DNA of 23,470 nucleotides from an uncultured Oscillospiraceae bacterium (GCA_934615645.1 CAKTTR010000030.1:1-23470); one strand, 5' to 3'. Shown: positions 1 to 7,061, counted from the stretch's first letter. Numbers and translations: made by a program. Notes: generated from the sequence alone by a model not told the origin.

Positions 1-1
1 G

Positions 2-925
2 GCGATCCTGGGCGACGACCAGAAGCTGATCGCGGATATCGTCACAGCGGCGCGGGAGCTGCAGCCGCGGTTTATCGCCATCGCCGGTTCCCCCATTCCG
101 GCTCTGACTGGCTGTGACCTTCCGGCCATTGCGGCCAGCATCGAAGCCGAGACAGGCATCTGCACCTTCGGCTTTGCGACGACGGGGATGCAGTCCTATG
201 TGACCGGGGCCGGAATGGCGCTGGCGGCGGTCGCCCGGCGGCTGACGAAGCCGGTGCCCCGGGCCAAAGTGCCGACGGTCAATCTCCTGGGGGCGACACC
301 CTTGGATTTCCCGCTGCACGGGGCAATCCCGGATATGATCGCGTGGCTGCAGGACGCGGGCTACCGGGTGCAGAGCACCTGGGCCATGGGGTCGACGATG
401 GAGGACCTGTGCGGCGCTGGGGCGGGGTGGGTGAACCTGGTCATTTCCAGCACCGGACTGCCTGCCGCGCAGGCGCTGCAGGAGAAATTCGGCACGCCCT
501 ATGTCGTCGGTACCCCAGCAGGGCAGGCGTTTGGGCGTGTCCTGCTGGAGCACCTGGCCTGCAGTGCCCACACGGGACGCAGCAGCGTGGCCTTTGCCGA
601 CTGCGAGCCCGATGGCGTTGGCATTATTCTAGGCGAAGCCGTCACGTCCCGTTCCCTGGCGGCGGCCATCGGCCTGGAGCGGGGCGCGGCGCCGCAGGTC
701 CTCTGCCCGCTGGAGACGCCGCCTGGCCTGCTGTCGGGTGGCGATGCGGCAATGCGGGCGGAGTGTGACCTGGAGCAGCGCCTGCGCACTGCCGCCTGGG
801 TCGCGGCGGACCCCTTATACCGGCCCATCGTTCCGGCGCAGACGCCGTTTTATGCCCTGCCCCATCCTGCTTTTTCCGGCAGGCTCTGGCGGGGGCAGAT
901 GGTAAATCTTGTAAAACACCTATAA
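2..925 (+). CDS. Nitrogenase component 1-like oxidoreductase, 3' part
   Basis: The frame is open from base 2 without a start, so the N-terminus lies outside the window; 307 residues are visible. The part seen resembles the NifD/NifK/CfbD superfamily: a GDD-KL stretch, then a conserved loop (GSPIPALTGCD, residues 29-39 of the visible part) in the place of the usual Cys-Pro...IGDD loop, then the typical TGICTFGFATTG strand-turn. Where nitrogenases carry a cluster-ligand Cys before Pro, this protein has Ser30; a Cys (38) sits in the GDD position instead. A Rossmann-like second half follows (VNLLGATPLDF, residues ~94-104). It is not a classical nitrogenase subunit; group IV-type nitrogenase-like reductases are often encoded beside iron/metal-chelate ABC transporters, as here. 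Substrate unknown. The stop overlaps an ATG, but the next gene probably starts 21 bases further on. Confidence 0.75.
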   Translation, partial: AILGDDQKLIADIVTAARELQPRFIAIAGSPIPALTGCDLPAIAASIEAETGICTFGFATTGMQSYVTGAGMALAAVARRLTKPVPRAKVPTVNLLGATPLDFPLHGAIPDMIAWLQDAGYRVQSTWAMGSTMEDLCGAGAGWVNLVISSTGLPAAQALQEKFGTPYVVGTPAGQAFGRVLLEHLACSAHTGRSSVAFADCEPDGVGIILGEAVTSRSLAAAIGLERGAAPQVLCPLETPPGLLSGGDAAMRAECDLEQRLRTAAWVAADPLYRPIVPAQTPFYALPHPAFSGRLWRGQMVNLVKHL

Positions 926-945
926 TGGATAAAGGAGAAGAAACG

Positions 946-2097
946 ATGAAAAAAGGAATCGCACTGCTTTTGGCCCTGTGCCTGCTGCTGACGCTGGCCG
1001 CCTGCGGCGGCACAGCCGGTTCGGACGACCCGGCGGGCTCTGCCCCGACAGAGAACCAGCCCCAGACGTCGGGCCCGGCGACCATCACCGTCGTCGACCA
1101 TGCCGATCATACCGTGACACTGCCAGCCGATGTCCAGCGTATCGCAGTCTGCGATATTTACCCGCTGCCGTCGGTCCTGACGATCTTCTTTGATTCTGCG
1201 GAAAAGATTGTCGGTATGGCGCCACCCAGCATGAGTGCGGCGAAAAACAGCCTGCTCTCTGAGCTCTACCCGGAGATATTGAATGCCGAGACGGGCTTTA
1301 TTGACGGCAGCCAGATCAATATGGAGGAGCTGCTGAAGCTGGAGCCGGACGTCGTATTCTACAGCGCGTCGAACCCGGAGCAGGGCCGTCAGCTGACGGA
1401 AAACGGCTTCAACGCCGTGGCCATCTCCGTCAACAAATGGGGCTACAATGCCATTGAGACCCTCAACGAGTGGATCAAGCTCCTCTCTCAGATCTTCCCG
1501 GAGAACGACAAGGCTGAGACGGTCGCCCAGTATTCGGCGGATATTTATGACCTGGTCCAGTCCCGGGTGGCGGAGCTGCCGGAGGCGGAGCGGCGGAAGG
1601 TCTTCTTCCTGTTCCAGTATAACGAGACGCAGATCCTCACCTCCGGCGGCAGCTTCTTCGGCCAGTGGTGGGCCGATGCCACGGGTTGCGTGAATGTCGC
1701 GTCTGAGCTGGCGCAGGACAACTCCGTCCCTGTGACATTGGAGCAGGTCTACGCCTGGGACCCGGACCTCATTTTCGTGACGAATTTTACGACGGCCCAG
1801 CCCCAGGACCTCTATGACAATACTGTCGGCAGCTACGATTGGTCCGGCGTCAACGCAGTGCAGAACCGGCAGGCCTTTAAAATGCCGCTGGGGATGTATC
1901 GCAGCTATACCCCGGGCGTGGATACGCCGATCACGCTGCTCTGGCTGGCAAAATCTGCCTATCCCGCGCTGTTCGAAGATATTGATATCACGCAGCAGAC
2001 TGTGGATTACTACAAGACGGTCTTCGGCGTTACGCTGACAGAGGCACAGGCGGAAGCAATCTTTACGCCGGTGGCCGACGCCGCAGGCGGCTTCTAA
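946..2097 (+). CDS. ABC transporter substrate-binding lipoprotein (Fe-siderophore/cobalamin type)
   Basis: 383 residues. Residues 1-20 form a lipoprotein signal: Lys-Lys, a hydrophobic run, then a lipobox LAAC with Cys20 as the lipidation site. A Ser/Pro/Asp-rich linker leads to a periplasmic-binding domain of the Peripla_BP_2 (FecB/BtuF) kind, opening with TITVVDHADHTVTLP at ~51-65 and a DVVFYSAS strand near 150. The protein should sit on the outer face of the membrane and deliver a metal chelate or corrinoid to an ABC permease, which is not in the window and is presumably upstream. I chose ATG 946 because AGGAG lies 8 bases before it and the signal peptide begins there; an in-frame ATG at 925 overlaps the preceding stop but has no clear ribosome site. 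Linkage to the nitrogenase-like gene suggests a metal supply role (inference). The exact ligand cannot be read from sequence. Confidence 0.9.
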   Translation: MKKGIALLLALCLLLTLAACGGTAGSDDPAGSAPTENQPQTSGPATITVVDHADHTVTLPADVQRIAVCDIYPLPSVLTIFFDSAEKIVGMAPPSMSAAKNSLLSELYPEILNAETGFIDGSQINMEELLKLEPDVVFYSASNPEQGRQLTENGFNAVAISVNKWGYNAIETLNEWIKLLSQIFPENDKAETVAQYSADIYDLVQSRVAELPEAERRKVFFLFQYNETQILTSGGSFFGQWWADATGCVNVASELAQDNSVPVTLEQVYAWDPDLIFVTNFTTAQPQDLYDNTVGSYDWSGVNAVQNRQAFKMPLGMYRSYTPGVDTPITLLWLAKSAYPALFEDIDITQQTVDYYKTVFGVTLTEAQAEAIFTPVADAAGGF

Positions 2098-2133
2098 GCC
2101 AAAGCACTGAGTTTAGAGAGGGGAGGATATCTT

Positions 2134-3330
2134 ATGAGCCTGAACGATACCCCCGCCGCCGGGCGGCTGCACATCGGTTTTTTCGGCCGCCGCAACGCGG
2201 GAAAATCCAGCTTGGTCAACGCTATCACTGGCCAGGATCTGGCCGTCGTCTCTGACGTGCGTGGCACGACGACGGACCCGGTCTCCAAGGCCATGGAGCT
2301 GCTGCCCCTGGGCCCCGTCCAGATTATCGACACGCCGGGCTTTGACGACGTGGGCGCGCTGGGCGCCCTGCGGGTGGAAAAGACCCGCCAGATTCTGCGT
2401 AAGACGGACCTCGCCGTTCTGGTGGCCGATGCAACGCAGCCCCTGCAGGCGGAGGATCGGCAGCTGTTGGCGCTGTTCCGGGAGCGGAAGATCCCGTACC
2501 TCATCGCCTATAATAAGTGCGACCTCCTGCCAGACTGCCCAATCCCGCGGGAGGGGGAGATCTATGTCAGTGCCCTGCGTGGGCTAAATATCACGCAGTG
2601 TAAGCAGCTGCTGGGCCAGTTTGCCCCGAAGGGAAAGCAAATTCGCCTTGTGGGCGACCTGATTTCCGGCGGCGATACCGTCGTTTTGGTGACGCCCATT
2701 GACGAATCTGCGCCAAAGGGGCGGATGATCCTGCCCCAGCAGCAGGCCATCCGGGATATTCTGGACGCTGGCGCTGTGGCGCTGGTGACGCAGCCGGACC
2801 AGCTGCCGGGGCTGCTTGCCGGGCTGCGCACGTCGCCGCGCCTGGTCATCACGGATAGCCAGGCGTTTGCCGAGGTGGCGGCGATGCTCCCGGCGGAGAT
2901 GCCGCTGACGTCGTTCTCCATCCTTATGGCCCGCTACAAGGGCTATCTCTCCGGCGCAGTAGCCGGGGCCGCAGCACTGGACCGGCTACAGGACGGCGAC
3001 CGGATCCTGATGGCTGAGGGGTGCACGCATCACCGCCAGTGCAACGACATTGGCACAGTAAAAATTCCAAACTGGCTGCGGCAGCACACAGGAAAGCGCC
3101 TGGAGATTGCCACCTGCTCCGGCGGGGATTTTCCCCAGGACCTGACGTCCTACGCCGCCATCATCCACTGCGGCGGCTGCATGCTCAACGACCGGGAGAT
3201 CGCATTCCGGCAGCAGCAGGCGATGCAGCAGGGAGTACCGTTTACGAATTACGGCGTGACCGTGGCCAAGATGAAGGGCATTTTGGCGCGCAGCCTGGCG
3301 CCGCTGGCAGAAATCGGCGAATGCATATGA
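2134..3330 (+). CDS. hydF: [FeFe]-hydrogenase H-cluster maturation GTPase HydF
   Basis: 398 residues, normal family length. N-terminal Era/TrmE-like GTPase: P-loop GRRNAGKS at 18-25, switch II DTPG at 66-69, NKCD at 127-130. A dimerisation region follows, then the Fe-S domain with Cys297, His299, Cys346 and Cys349, giving CxH-x46-CxxC, which is the HydF signature. HydF is the scaffold on which the 2Fe subcluster made with HydE and HydG is assembled before transfer to apo-hydrogenase in the cytoplasm. The ribosome site GGGGAGG (2120-2126) lies 7 bases before the ATG. The gene follows the binding-protein gene by 36 bases with no terminator between, so co-transcription is likely. hydE, hydG and a hydrogenase structural gene are not in the window. 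Confidence 0.97.
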   Translation: MSLNDTPAAGRLHIGFFGRRNAGKSSLVNAITGQDLAVVSDVRGTTTDPVSKAMELLPLGPVQIIDTPGFDDVGALGALRVEKTRQILRKTDLAVLVADATQPLQAEDRQLLALFRERKIPYLIAYNKCDLLPDCPIPREGEIYVSALRGLNITQCKQLLGQFAPKGKQIRLVGDLISGGDTVVLVTPIDESAPKGRMILPQQQAIRDILDAGAVALVTQPDQLPGLLAGLRTSPRLVITDSQAFAEVAAMLPAEMPLTSFSILMARYKGYLSGAVAGAAALDRLQDGDRILMAEGCTHHRQCNDIGTVKIPNWLRQHTGKRLEIATCSGGDFPQDLTSYAAIIHCGGCMLNDREIAFRQQQAMQQGVPFTNYGVTVAKMKGILARSLAPLAEIGECI

Positions 3331-3357
3331 TATGTATGACAAAAGACAGAAAAACCG

Positions 3358-3386
3358 TTGACAAAACCTGTTCCTTGTAGGATAAT
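3358..3386 (+). promoter_or_regulatory. SigmaA promoter for MFS copy 1
   Basis: TTGACA (3358-3363), 17-base spacer, GATAAT (3381-3386). Transcription should start near 3393, at the foot of the hairpin that follows. The same arrangement precedes copy 2. Confidence 0.8.
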
Positions 3387-3394
3387 AGACAAAA

Positions 3395-3428
3395 GCCCCT
3401 GGCAGCGACCTGACCAGGGGCAATTTTT
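3395..3428 (+). promoter_or_regulatory. 5'-end hairpin with T-tract before MFS copy 1
   Basis: Arms 3395-3405 and 3411-3421 pair through GCCCCTGG/CCAGGGGC and CAG/CTG with one bulged A and a CGAC loop, followed by AATTTTT. It may be the terminator of the hydF transcript, a leader terminator acting on the MFS gene, an mRNA-stabilising 5' stem, or a dyad operator over the start site. Sequence alone does not decide. Confidence 0.65.
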
Positions 3429-3469
3429 ACCGGCGGACGGCCGGAATGCAAGGAAATGGAGTTAGGGCG

Positions 3470-4651
3470 ATGAAACGGACAAATCCTGTATTACTGGCGC
3501 TGGCCATTATTTTGACCTCCTGCATTATCAAAACGCCGCTGACGGCAGTAGCCTCGCTGCTCGACCGCATCCAGGCGGCCTTGGGGCTGAGCAGCAGCGC
3601 AGCGGGTCTGCTGAACAGCTTGCCGCTGCTGGCGTTTGCCATTGTTTCGCTCTTTATCAGCCAGCTGGCCCAGCACTGCGGCGCGGGCCGGGTTTGCTTT
3701 GCTGGGATGGCATGCTCCGCTGTGGGCATTTTGTGCTGTGCTGCCCTGGGGAAAGCGGGGCTGTACGGCGGCATGATCTTAATCGGCATCAGTATTGCTG
3801 TGGGCAGCGTTTTGCTCCCGGCGGTCATCAAGGCGTATTTCCCAACGAAGATCGGCCCCATGACCAGCATATTCGCCACAGCGATGGCCGTTATGCCGGG
3901 GATCGCCGGTGGGGTCAGTGTACCATTGGCCAAGGCGGTCAGCTGGAATTTCTCGTTAGGCATCTGGGCCGTGGTTGCGTTGATTACAATGCTGCTTTGG
4001 CTGCCCAATCTTCGCTGCAGTATCGTAGCGGAGCAGAAAACCACCGGCAGTGCGGTGCGGCGCAGCGGCATCAGCTGGTGGATCACCCTGCACTGCGGCA
4101 TTTCGGCGCTGCTGTTTTACAGCCTGCTCGCCTGGATGGCGACGATCGTCCAGTCCAAGGGGTTCGACGCCCAGACGGCGGGATTTTACAGCTCCCTGTT
4201 CGTGCTCATCGGTATCCCGGGCAACTTCCTGATCCCCATCCTGGCCAACCGGATGCGGCGGCAGTCGGCGCTGGGAATTTGCGTGGGCGCGCTGTATTTC
4301 AGCGGCATTCCGCTGCTGATTCTGGCCAGATCGTCGTTTGGCGTCCTCTGCGCGATGCTCCTGTGCGGCGTGGGGACGAGTACGGTGTTCAGCTTTGGTA
4401 TCGCGTCGTTCTCCATCCACACGGAAAATGCTGCCGACGCGGCGGCCTTGTCCGGCATGGCCCAGAGCTTGGGCTATTTCCTGGGGGCAGTCGGGCCCTT
4501 TGCCCTGGGAAAGGTCTTTTCCCTGGCGAGCAACTGGACGGTCCCCTTGGCTATGCTGTTGGCTTTTTCCGGAATCGAAATCCTGGCGGGCTATATGGCA
4601 GGCCGCCCCATTGTAATCCCGGCGGCGAGCACACCGGCGGAGAAACTGTGA
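3470..4651 (+). CDS. MFS transporter, CynX/NimT-like, copy 1
   Basis: 393 residues, almost wholly hydrophobic, with about 12 predicted membrane segments as usual for the major facilitator superfamily. The start (NPVLLALAIILTSCIIKTPLT), the following LGLSSSAAGLLNSLPLLAF and the FPTKIGPMTSIFATAM motif resemble the cyanate/2-nitroimidazole permease (CynX/NimT) group. It would move a small solute across the cytoplasmic membrane; substrate unknown. ATG 3470 is chosen because GGAG (3458-3461) lies 8 bases upstream and the downstream copy begins at the same residue; an in-frame ATG at 3446 has no counterpart there. It is a single-gene unit with its own promoter and terminator. By my count it differs from copy 2 at 26 of 393 positions, only five of them in the first ~220 residues. 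Confidence 0.92.
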   Translation: MKRTNPVLLALAIILTSCIIKTPLTAVASLLDRIQAALGLSSSAAGLLNSLPLLAFAIVSLFISQLAQHCGAGRVCFAGMACSAVGILCCAALGKAGLYGGMILIGISIAVGSVLLPAVIKAYFPTKIGPMTSIFATAMAVMPGIAGGVSVPLAKAVSWNFSLGIWAVVALITMLLWLPNLRCSIVAEQKTTGSAVRRSGISWWITLHCGISALLFYSLLAWMATIVQSKGFDAQTAGFYSSLFVLIGIPGNFLIPILANRMRRQSALGICVGALYFSGIPLLILARSSFGVLCAMLLCGVGTSTVFSFGIASFSIHTENAADAAALSGMAQSLGYFLGAVGPFALGKVFSLASNWTVPLAMLLAFSGIEILAGYMAGRPIVIPAASTPAEKL

Positions 4652-4667
4652 TTAAAACGAAAAACTC

Positions 4668-4712
4668 GGCGCAGCGCACTTGTATCAGAGCGCTGCGCCG
4701 CTTTGTGGTTTT
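4668..4712 (+). terminator. Intrinsic terminator after MFS copy 1
   Basis: GGCGCAGCGC (4668-4677) pairs perfectly with GCGCTGCGCC (4690-4699), followed by a broken T-run. On the opposite strand the stem is followed by a better T-run. The stem corresponds to that after copy 2, with a compensated base pair. Confidence 0.75.
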
Positions 4713-4719
4713 GTGGTGC

Positions 4720-4790
4720 AAAAAAGCCGCGCAGAGCTTGCGTTTGCAGGTGCAAATCAAGTCAAACGCAGTTTCGCAGGCGGCATGTAC
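4720..4790. repeat. Structured intergenic repeat, member 1
   Basis: This fills most of the unique spacer between the two MFS units. It opens with a 23-base core (AAAAAAGCC ... CGCAGAG ... TTGCG, 4720-4742) that recurs at 12744-12766 with two mismatches. In both places the core is followed by a small hairpin ending in GCAA and then TCAAACG. Here the element also forms a long imperfect inverted repeat: GCGTTTG (4740-4746) with CAAACGC (4763-4769), and GCCGC with GCGGC outside. The 303-base gap 4652-4954 holds only this, the preceding terminator and the next promoter/leader; I see no gene in it. Confidence 0.6.
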
Positions 4791-4844
4791 ACCGCGGGAA
4801 ACGATTCTCATCCAGCAGATATATGAAAAAAGACGAAAAATCAA

Positions 4845-4873
4845 TTGACAACACACGCTTTTTACGTGATAAT
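4845..4873 (+). promoter_or_regulatory. SigmaA promoter for MFS copy 2
   Basis: TTGACA (4845-4850), 17-base spacer, GATAAT (4868-4873). The spacer differs from copy 1 at most positions while both hexamers are identical, which supports function. Confidence 0.82.
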
Positions 4874-4881
4874 AGATAAAA

Positions 4882-4915
4882 CCCCTGTCAGCGACCTGAC
4901 CAGGGGAAATTTTTT
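4882..4915 (+). promoter_or_regulatory. 5'-end hairpin with T-tract before MFS copy 2
   Basis: CCCCTGTCAG (4882-4891), loop CGAC, CTGACCAGGGG (4896-4906) with one bulge, then AAATTTTTT. It begins within about two bases of the expected transcript start (~4880). No upstream gene on this strand needs a terminator here, because copy 1 already has one at 4668-4699. That favours a leader or operator role over simple termination. Confidence 0.65.
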
Positions 4916-4954
4916 ACCGGCAGATGCTGGAATATAAGAAATGGGGTTAGACCG

Positions 4955-6136
4955 ATGAAACGGACGAATCCGGTATTGCTGACGCTGGCCATTATTTTGA
5001 CCTCCTGCATCATCAAAACGCCGCTGACGGCGGTGGCTTCGCTGCTCGACCGCATCCAAGCGGATCTGGGGCTGAGCAGCAGCGCAGCGGGTCTGCTGAA
5101 CAGTCTGCCGCTGCTGGCGTTTGCCATTGTTTCGCTCTTTATCAGTCAGCTGGCTCAGCACTGCGGCGCGGGCCGGGTCTGTTTTGCTGGGATGGCATGC
5201 TCCGCTGTGGGCATTTTGTGCTGTGCTGCCCTGGGAAAAGCGGGGCTGTACGGCGGTATGATCTTGATCGGCATCAGCATTGCCGTGGGCAGCGTCCTGC
5301 TCCCGGCGGTCATCAAGGCATATTTCCCGACGAAGATCGGTCCCATGACCAGCATATTCGCCACAGCAATGCCTGTTATGCCGGGGATTGCTGGCGGCGT
5401 CAGTGTGCCGCTGGCCAAGGCGGTCAGCTGGAATTTCTCTTTGGGCATCTGGGCTGTGGTTGCACTGATTGCGATGCTGCTTTGGCTGCCCAATCTTCGC
5501 TGCAGTATCGTGGCGGAGCAGAAAACCACCGGCAGTGCGGTGCGGCGCAGCGGCATCAGCTGGTGGATTACCCTGCACTGCGGCATTTCGGCGCTGCTGT
5601 TTTACAGCCTGCTCGCCTGGGTGGCGACGATCGTCCAGTCCAAGGGGGTTGACGCCCAAACAGCGGGGTTTTACAGTTCCCTGTTTGTGCTCATCGGCAT
5701 ACCGGTCAGCTTTGTAATTCCCATCCTGGCCAACCGGATGCGGCGGCAGTCGGCACTGGGCATTTGCGTTGGCGTGCTGAATTTCAGCGGCGTTCTGCTG
5801 CTGATTCTGGCCAGATCGTCAGCCGGCGTCCTCTGTGCGATGCTCCTGTGCGGTGTGGGGAAGAGTGCGGTGTTGAGCTTCGGTATCGCGTCGTTCTCTA
5901 TCCATACGGAAAATGCCGCCGATGCGGCAGAGTTGTCCGGCATGGCGCAGAGCCTGGGCTATTTTCTGGGGGCGGTCGGGCCCTTTGCCCTGGGGAAGAC
6001 CTTTTCCCTGGCAAGCAACTGGACGGTCCCCTTGGCTATGCTGCTGGCTTTTTCCGGAATCGAAGTCCTAGCGGGCTATATGGCAGGCCGCCCCATCGTG
6101 ATCCCGGTGGAAAAAGCACGGACAGAGAAACTGTGA
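4955..6136 (+). CDS. MFS transporter, CynX/NimT-like, copy 2
   Basis: 393 residues, same length and start as copy 1 and about 93% identical by hand count, with ~12 membrane segments. The first 220 residues differ at only five positions despite many synonymous changes. The C-terminal half carries 21 replacements, including GN to VS and A..Y to V..N in membrane helices, a TST to KSA cluster, and a fully altered tail before EKL. The second six-helix bundle may therefore have changed substrate or kinetic properties, or lost constraint. The ribosome site GGGG (ATGGGGTTAG) lies ahead of ATG 4955. The unit ends at a strong terminator facing the next, leftward gene. The transported compound is unknown. 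Confidence 0.92.
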   Translation: MKRTNPVLLTLAIILTSCIIKTPLTAVASLLDRIQADLGLSSSAAGLLNSLPLLAFAIVSLFISQLAQHCGAGRVCFAGMACSAVGILCCAALGKAGLYGGMILIGISIAVGSVLLPAVIKAYFPTKIGPMTSIFATAMPVMPGIAGGVSVPLAKAVSWNFSLGIWAVVALIAMLLWLPNLRCSIVAEQKTTGSAVRRSGISWWITLHCGISALLFYSLLAWVATIVQSKGVDAQTAGFYSSLFVLIGIPVSFVIPILANRMRRQSALGICVGVLNFSGVLLLILARSSAGVLCAMLLCGVGKSAVLSFGIASFSIHTENAADAAELSGMAQSLGYFLGAVGPFALGKTFSLASNWTVPLAMLLAFSGIEVLAGYMAGRPIVIPVEKARTEKL

Positions 6137-6144
6137 TTGCAATG

Positions 6145-6192
6145 AAAAACCCGGCACAGCGCACCCAAAAATAGTGTGCTGTGCCGGGCTTT
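6145..6192. terminator. Bidirectional terminator between convergent genes
   Basis: A 15-pair stem joins 6150-6164 (CCCGGCACAGCGCAC) and 6174-6188, with one G-U pair and a 9-base loop. CTTTGTT follows on the plus strand and a T5 run on the minus strand, so it can end both the MFS copy 2 transcript and the leftward esterase transcript. Confidence 0.85.
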
Positions 6193-6193
6193 G

Positions 6194-6937
6194 TTATGCC
6201 TCGGAGGCGGTCAGCAGAGCAGAAAATGCCTGCTGAAGTGTTTCTAAGTCCTGCGGCGTATAGTAGAAGTGGCCGGAATCCGGCAGGGTCCTGGTCTCCA
6301 GGTGCGGGCATTGGGCCAGGCACCGGGCAGAGGCCAGCGAGACCATTTCGTCGTGCTGGGAGAGATACGCCAGCCCTGGCGACGTGACCTGCGGGAGCAC
6401 CTGCCGTGTCGCACGGATCTCGGCGAACAGCGCCAGATACCGGGGGACCCAGCCGAGGTAATGCAGCGGGTTCGGATCAGGCCCGATGCTGTAGCCCGCC
6501 AAGGCGGCCTGTGTCCAAGCGTCACCCGGGGAAATCTTGCCGCGGTAAATGCGGGTGACCGTCTGCAAGAGCCGGGGCTTCAGCTGCAGGCGCAACGGCA
6601 CATTGAGCAGAAAAAGCCCTGCCACCGGGGACTGTGCGGCCTCCTGCAGCGCAAAGAGTGTCCCCATCGAGTGGGCGGCGAGGTAAACGTGCCGGTGGGC
6701 GGCTCGCAGGCGGGCCAGCGCCTGGTGGACCTGCTGCTTCCAGTCTGCCATCCGGGCGGCGGAAAAATCCCGGACGCTGCCGCCGTGCCCGGCCAACAGC
6801 AGTGCCTCAAAGGACCAGTTTTCCGGGATGCAGGGCAGCAGCGGGGCAAAATGATCCGGTGTGCCCAGAATCCCATGGATCAGCAGAACGGCGGCATTTG
6901 CGCCGGAGACGATGCGGCGCAGCGGCGCGTGGGGCAT
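6194..6937 (-). CDS. Alpha/beta hydrolase, Est30-like carboxylesterase/lipase
   Basis: 247 residues, the usual size for small monomeric carboxylesterases (Est30/YvaK type). An oxyanion loop HGILGTPDHF (21-30) is followed by the nucleophile elbow AHSMG with Ser90, then Asp196 (QHDEMV) and His223 (SGHF), which complete the triad. There is a short lid region between ~110 and 165. No signal peptide, so it is cytoplasmic. The physiological ester is unknown. A ribosome site (GAGGAGG) precedes ATG 6937. It appears to be a single-gene transcript: the cysteine-rich gene upstream ends with its own terminator. Confidence 0.9.
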   Translation of the reverse strand: MPHAPLRRIVSGANAAVLLIHGILGTPDHFAPLLPCIPENWSFEALLLAGHGGSVRDFSAARMADWKQQVHQALARLRAAHRHVYLAAHSMGTLFALQEAAQSPVAGLFLLNVPLRLQLKPRLLQTVTRIYRGKISPGDAWTQAALAGYSIGPDPNPLHYLGWVPRYLALFAEIRATRQVLPQVTSPGLAYLSQHDEMVSLASARCLAQCPHLETRTLPDSGHFYYTPQDLETLQQAFSALLTASEA

Positions 6938-6980
6938 AAGGCAGACCTCCTCTCGGCGGCTTGTGGCGTGTGTTAAGCTC

Positions 6981-7009
6981 AGTTTAGCAGAAACGGACGA
7001 AAAAAGCCA
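6981..7009 (-). promoter_or_regulatory. Possible extended -10 promoter for the esterase gene
   Basis: On the minus strand TAAACT (6986-6981) is preceded by TGC, an extended -10 pattern. The hexamer 17 bases further upstream (TGGCTT, 7009-7004) is a weak -35. Position fits the esterase gene, about 45 bases from its start. Confidence 0.3.
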
Positions 7010-7019
7010 CTGTAATTCG

Positions 7020-7061
7020 AAAAAAACGCCAGCGCAGCCTGGGCTTGGCGGCGCTGGCGTT
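7020..7061 (-). terminator. Terminator of the cysteine-rich protein gene
   Basis: An 11-pair perfect stem (7025-7035 with 7051-7061) is followed on the minus strand by seven T residues (7026-7020). It lies about 33 bases past the stop codon. Confidence 0.88.

Larger units (their letters stand above)
3337..4710 (+). repeat. Tandem duplication, copy 1 (promoter + leader + MFS gene + terminator)
   Basis: Homology with copy 2 starts just before the -35 box and runs through the promoter, 5' hairpin, 393-codon gene and terminator, at an offset of about 1485 bases. Boundaries are estimated by eye to within about 15 bases. The whole transcription unit, not just the gene, was duplicated. Confidence 0.85.
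4822..6190 (+). repeat. Tandem duplication, copy 2 (promoter + leader + MFS gene + terminator)
   Basis: This is the counterpart of 3337-4710. Synonymous differences are spread along the whole gene, so the duplication is not very recent. Boundaries are estimated by eye. Confidence 0.85.

Noticed and set aside
925..945. Start of the binding lipoprotein at ATG 925, overlapping the previous stop
   Set aside because: It has no ribosome site at proper distance and would add an acidic stretch before the signal peptide. ATG 946 has AGGAG and starts the signal.
3331..3469. Riboswitch in the leader of the MFS genes
   Set aside because: The leader is only ~75 bases with a single hairpin starting at +2. 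There is no room for an aptamer and no match to a known class such as guanidine or fluoride.
3694..4848. 384-codon frame overlapping MFS copy 1 in another phase
   Set aside because: It is a low-complexity shadow frame. The MFS frame is preserved in both duplicate copies, while the alternative frame is broken in copy 2.
4652..4954. Insertion sequence remnant or small gene between the MFS copies
   Set aside because: No transposase-like frame, no target duplication seen around the spacer, and no short frame with a ribosome site.
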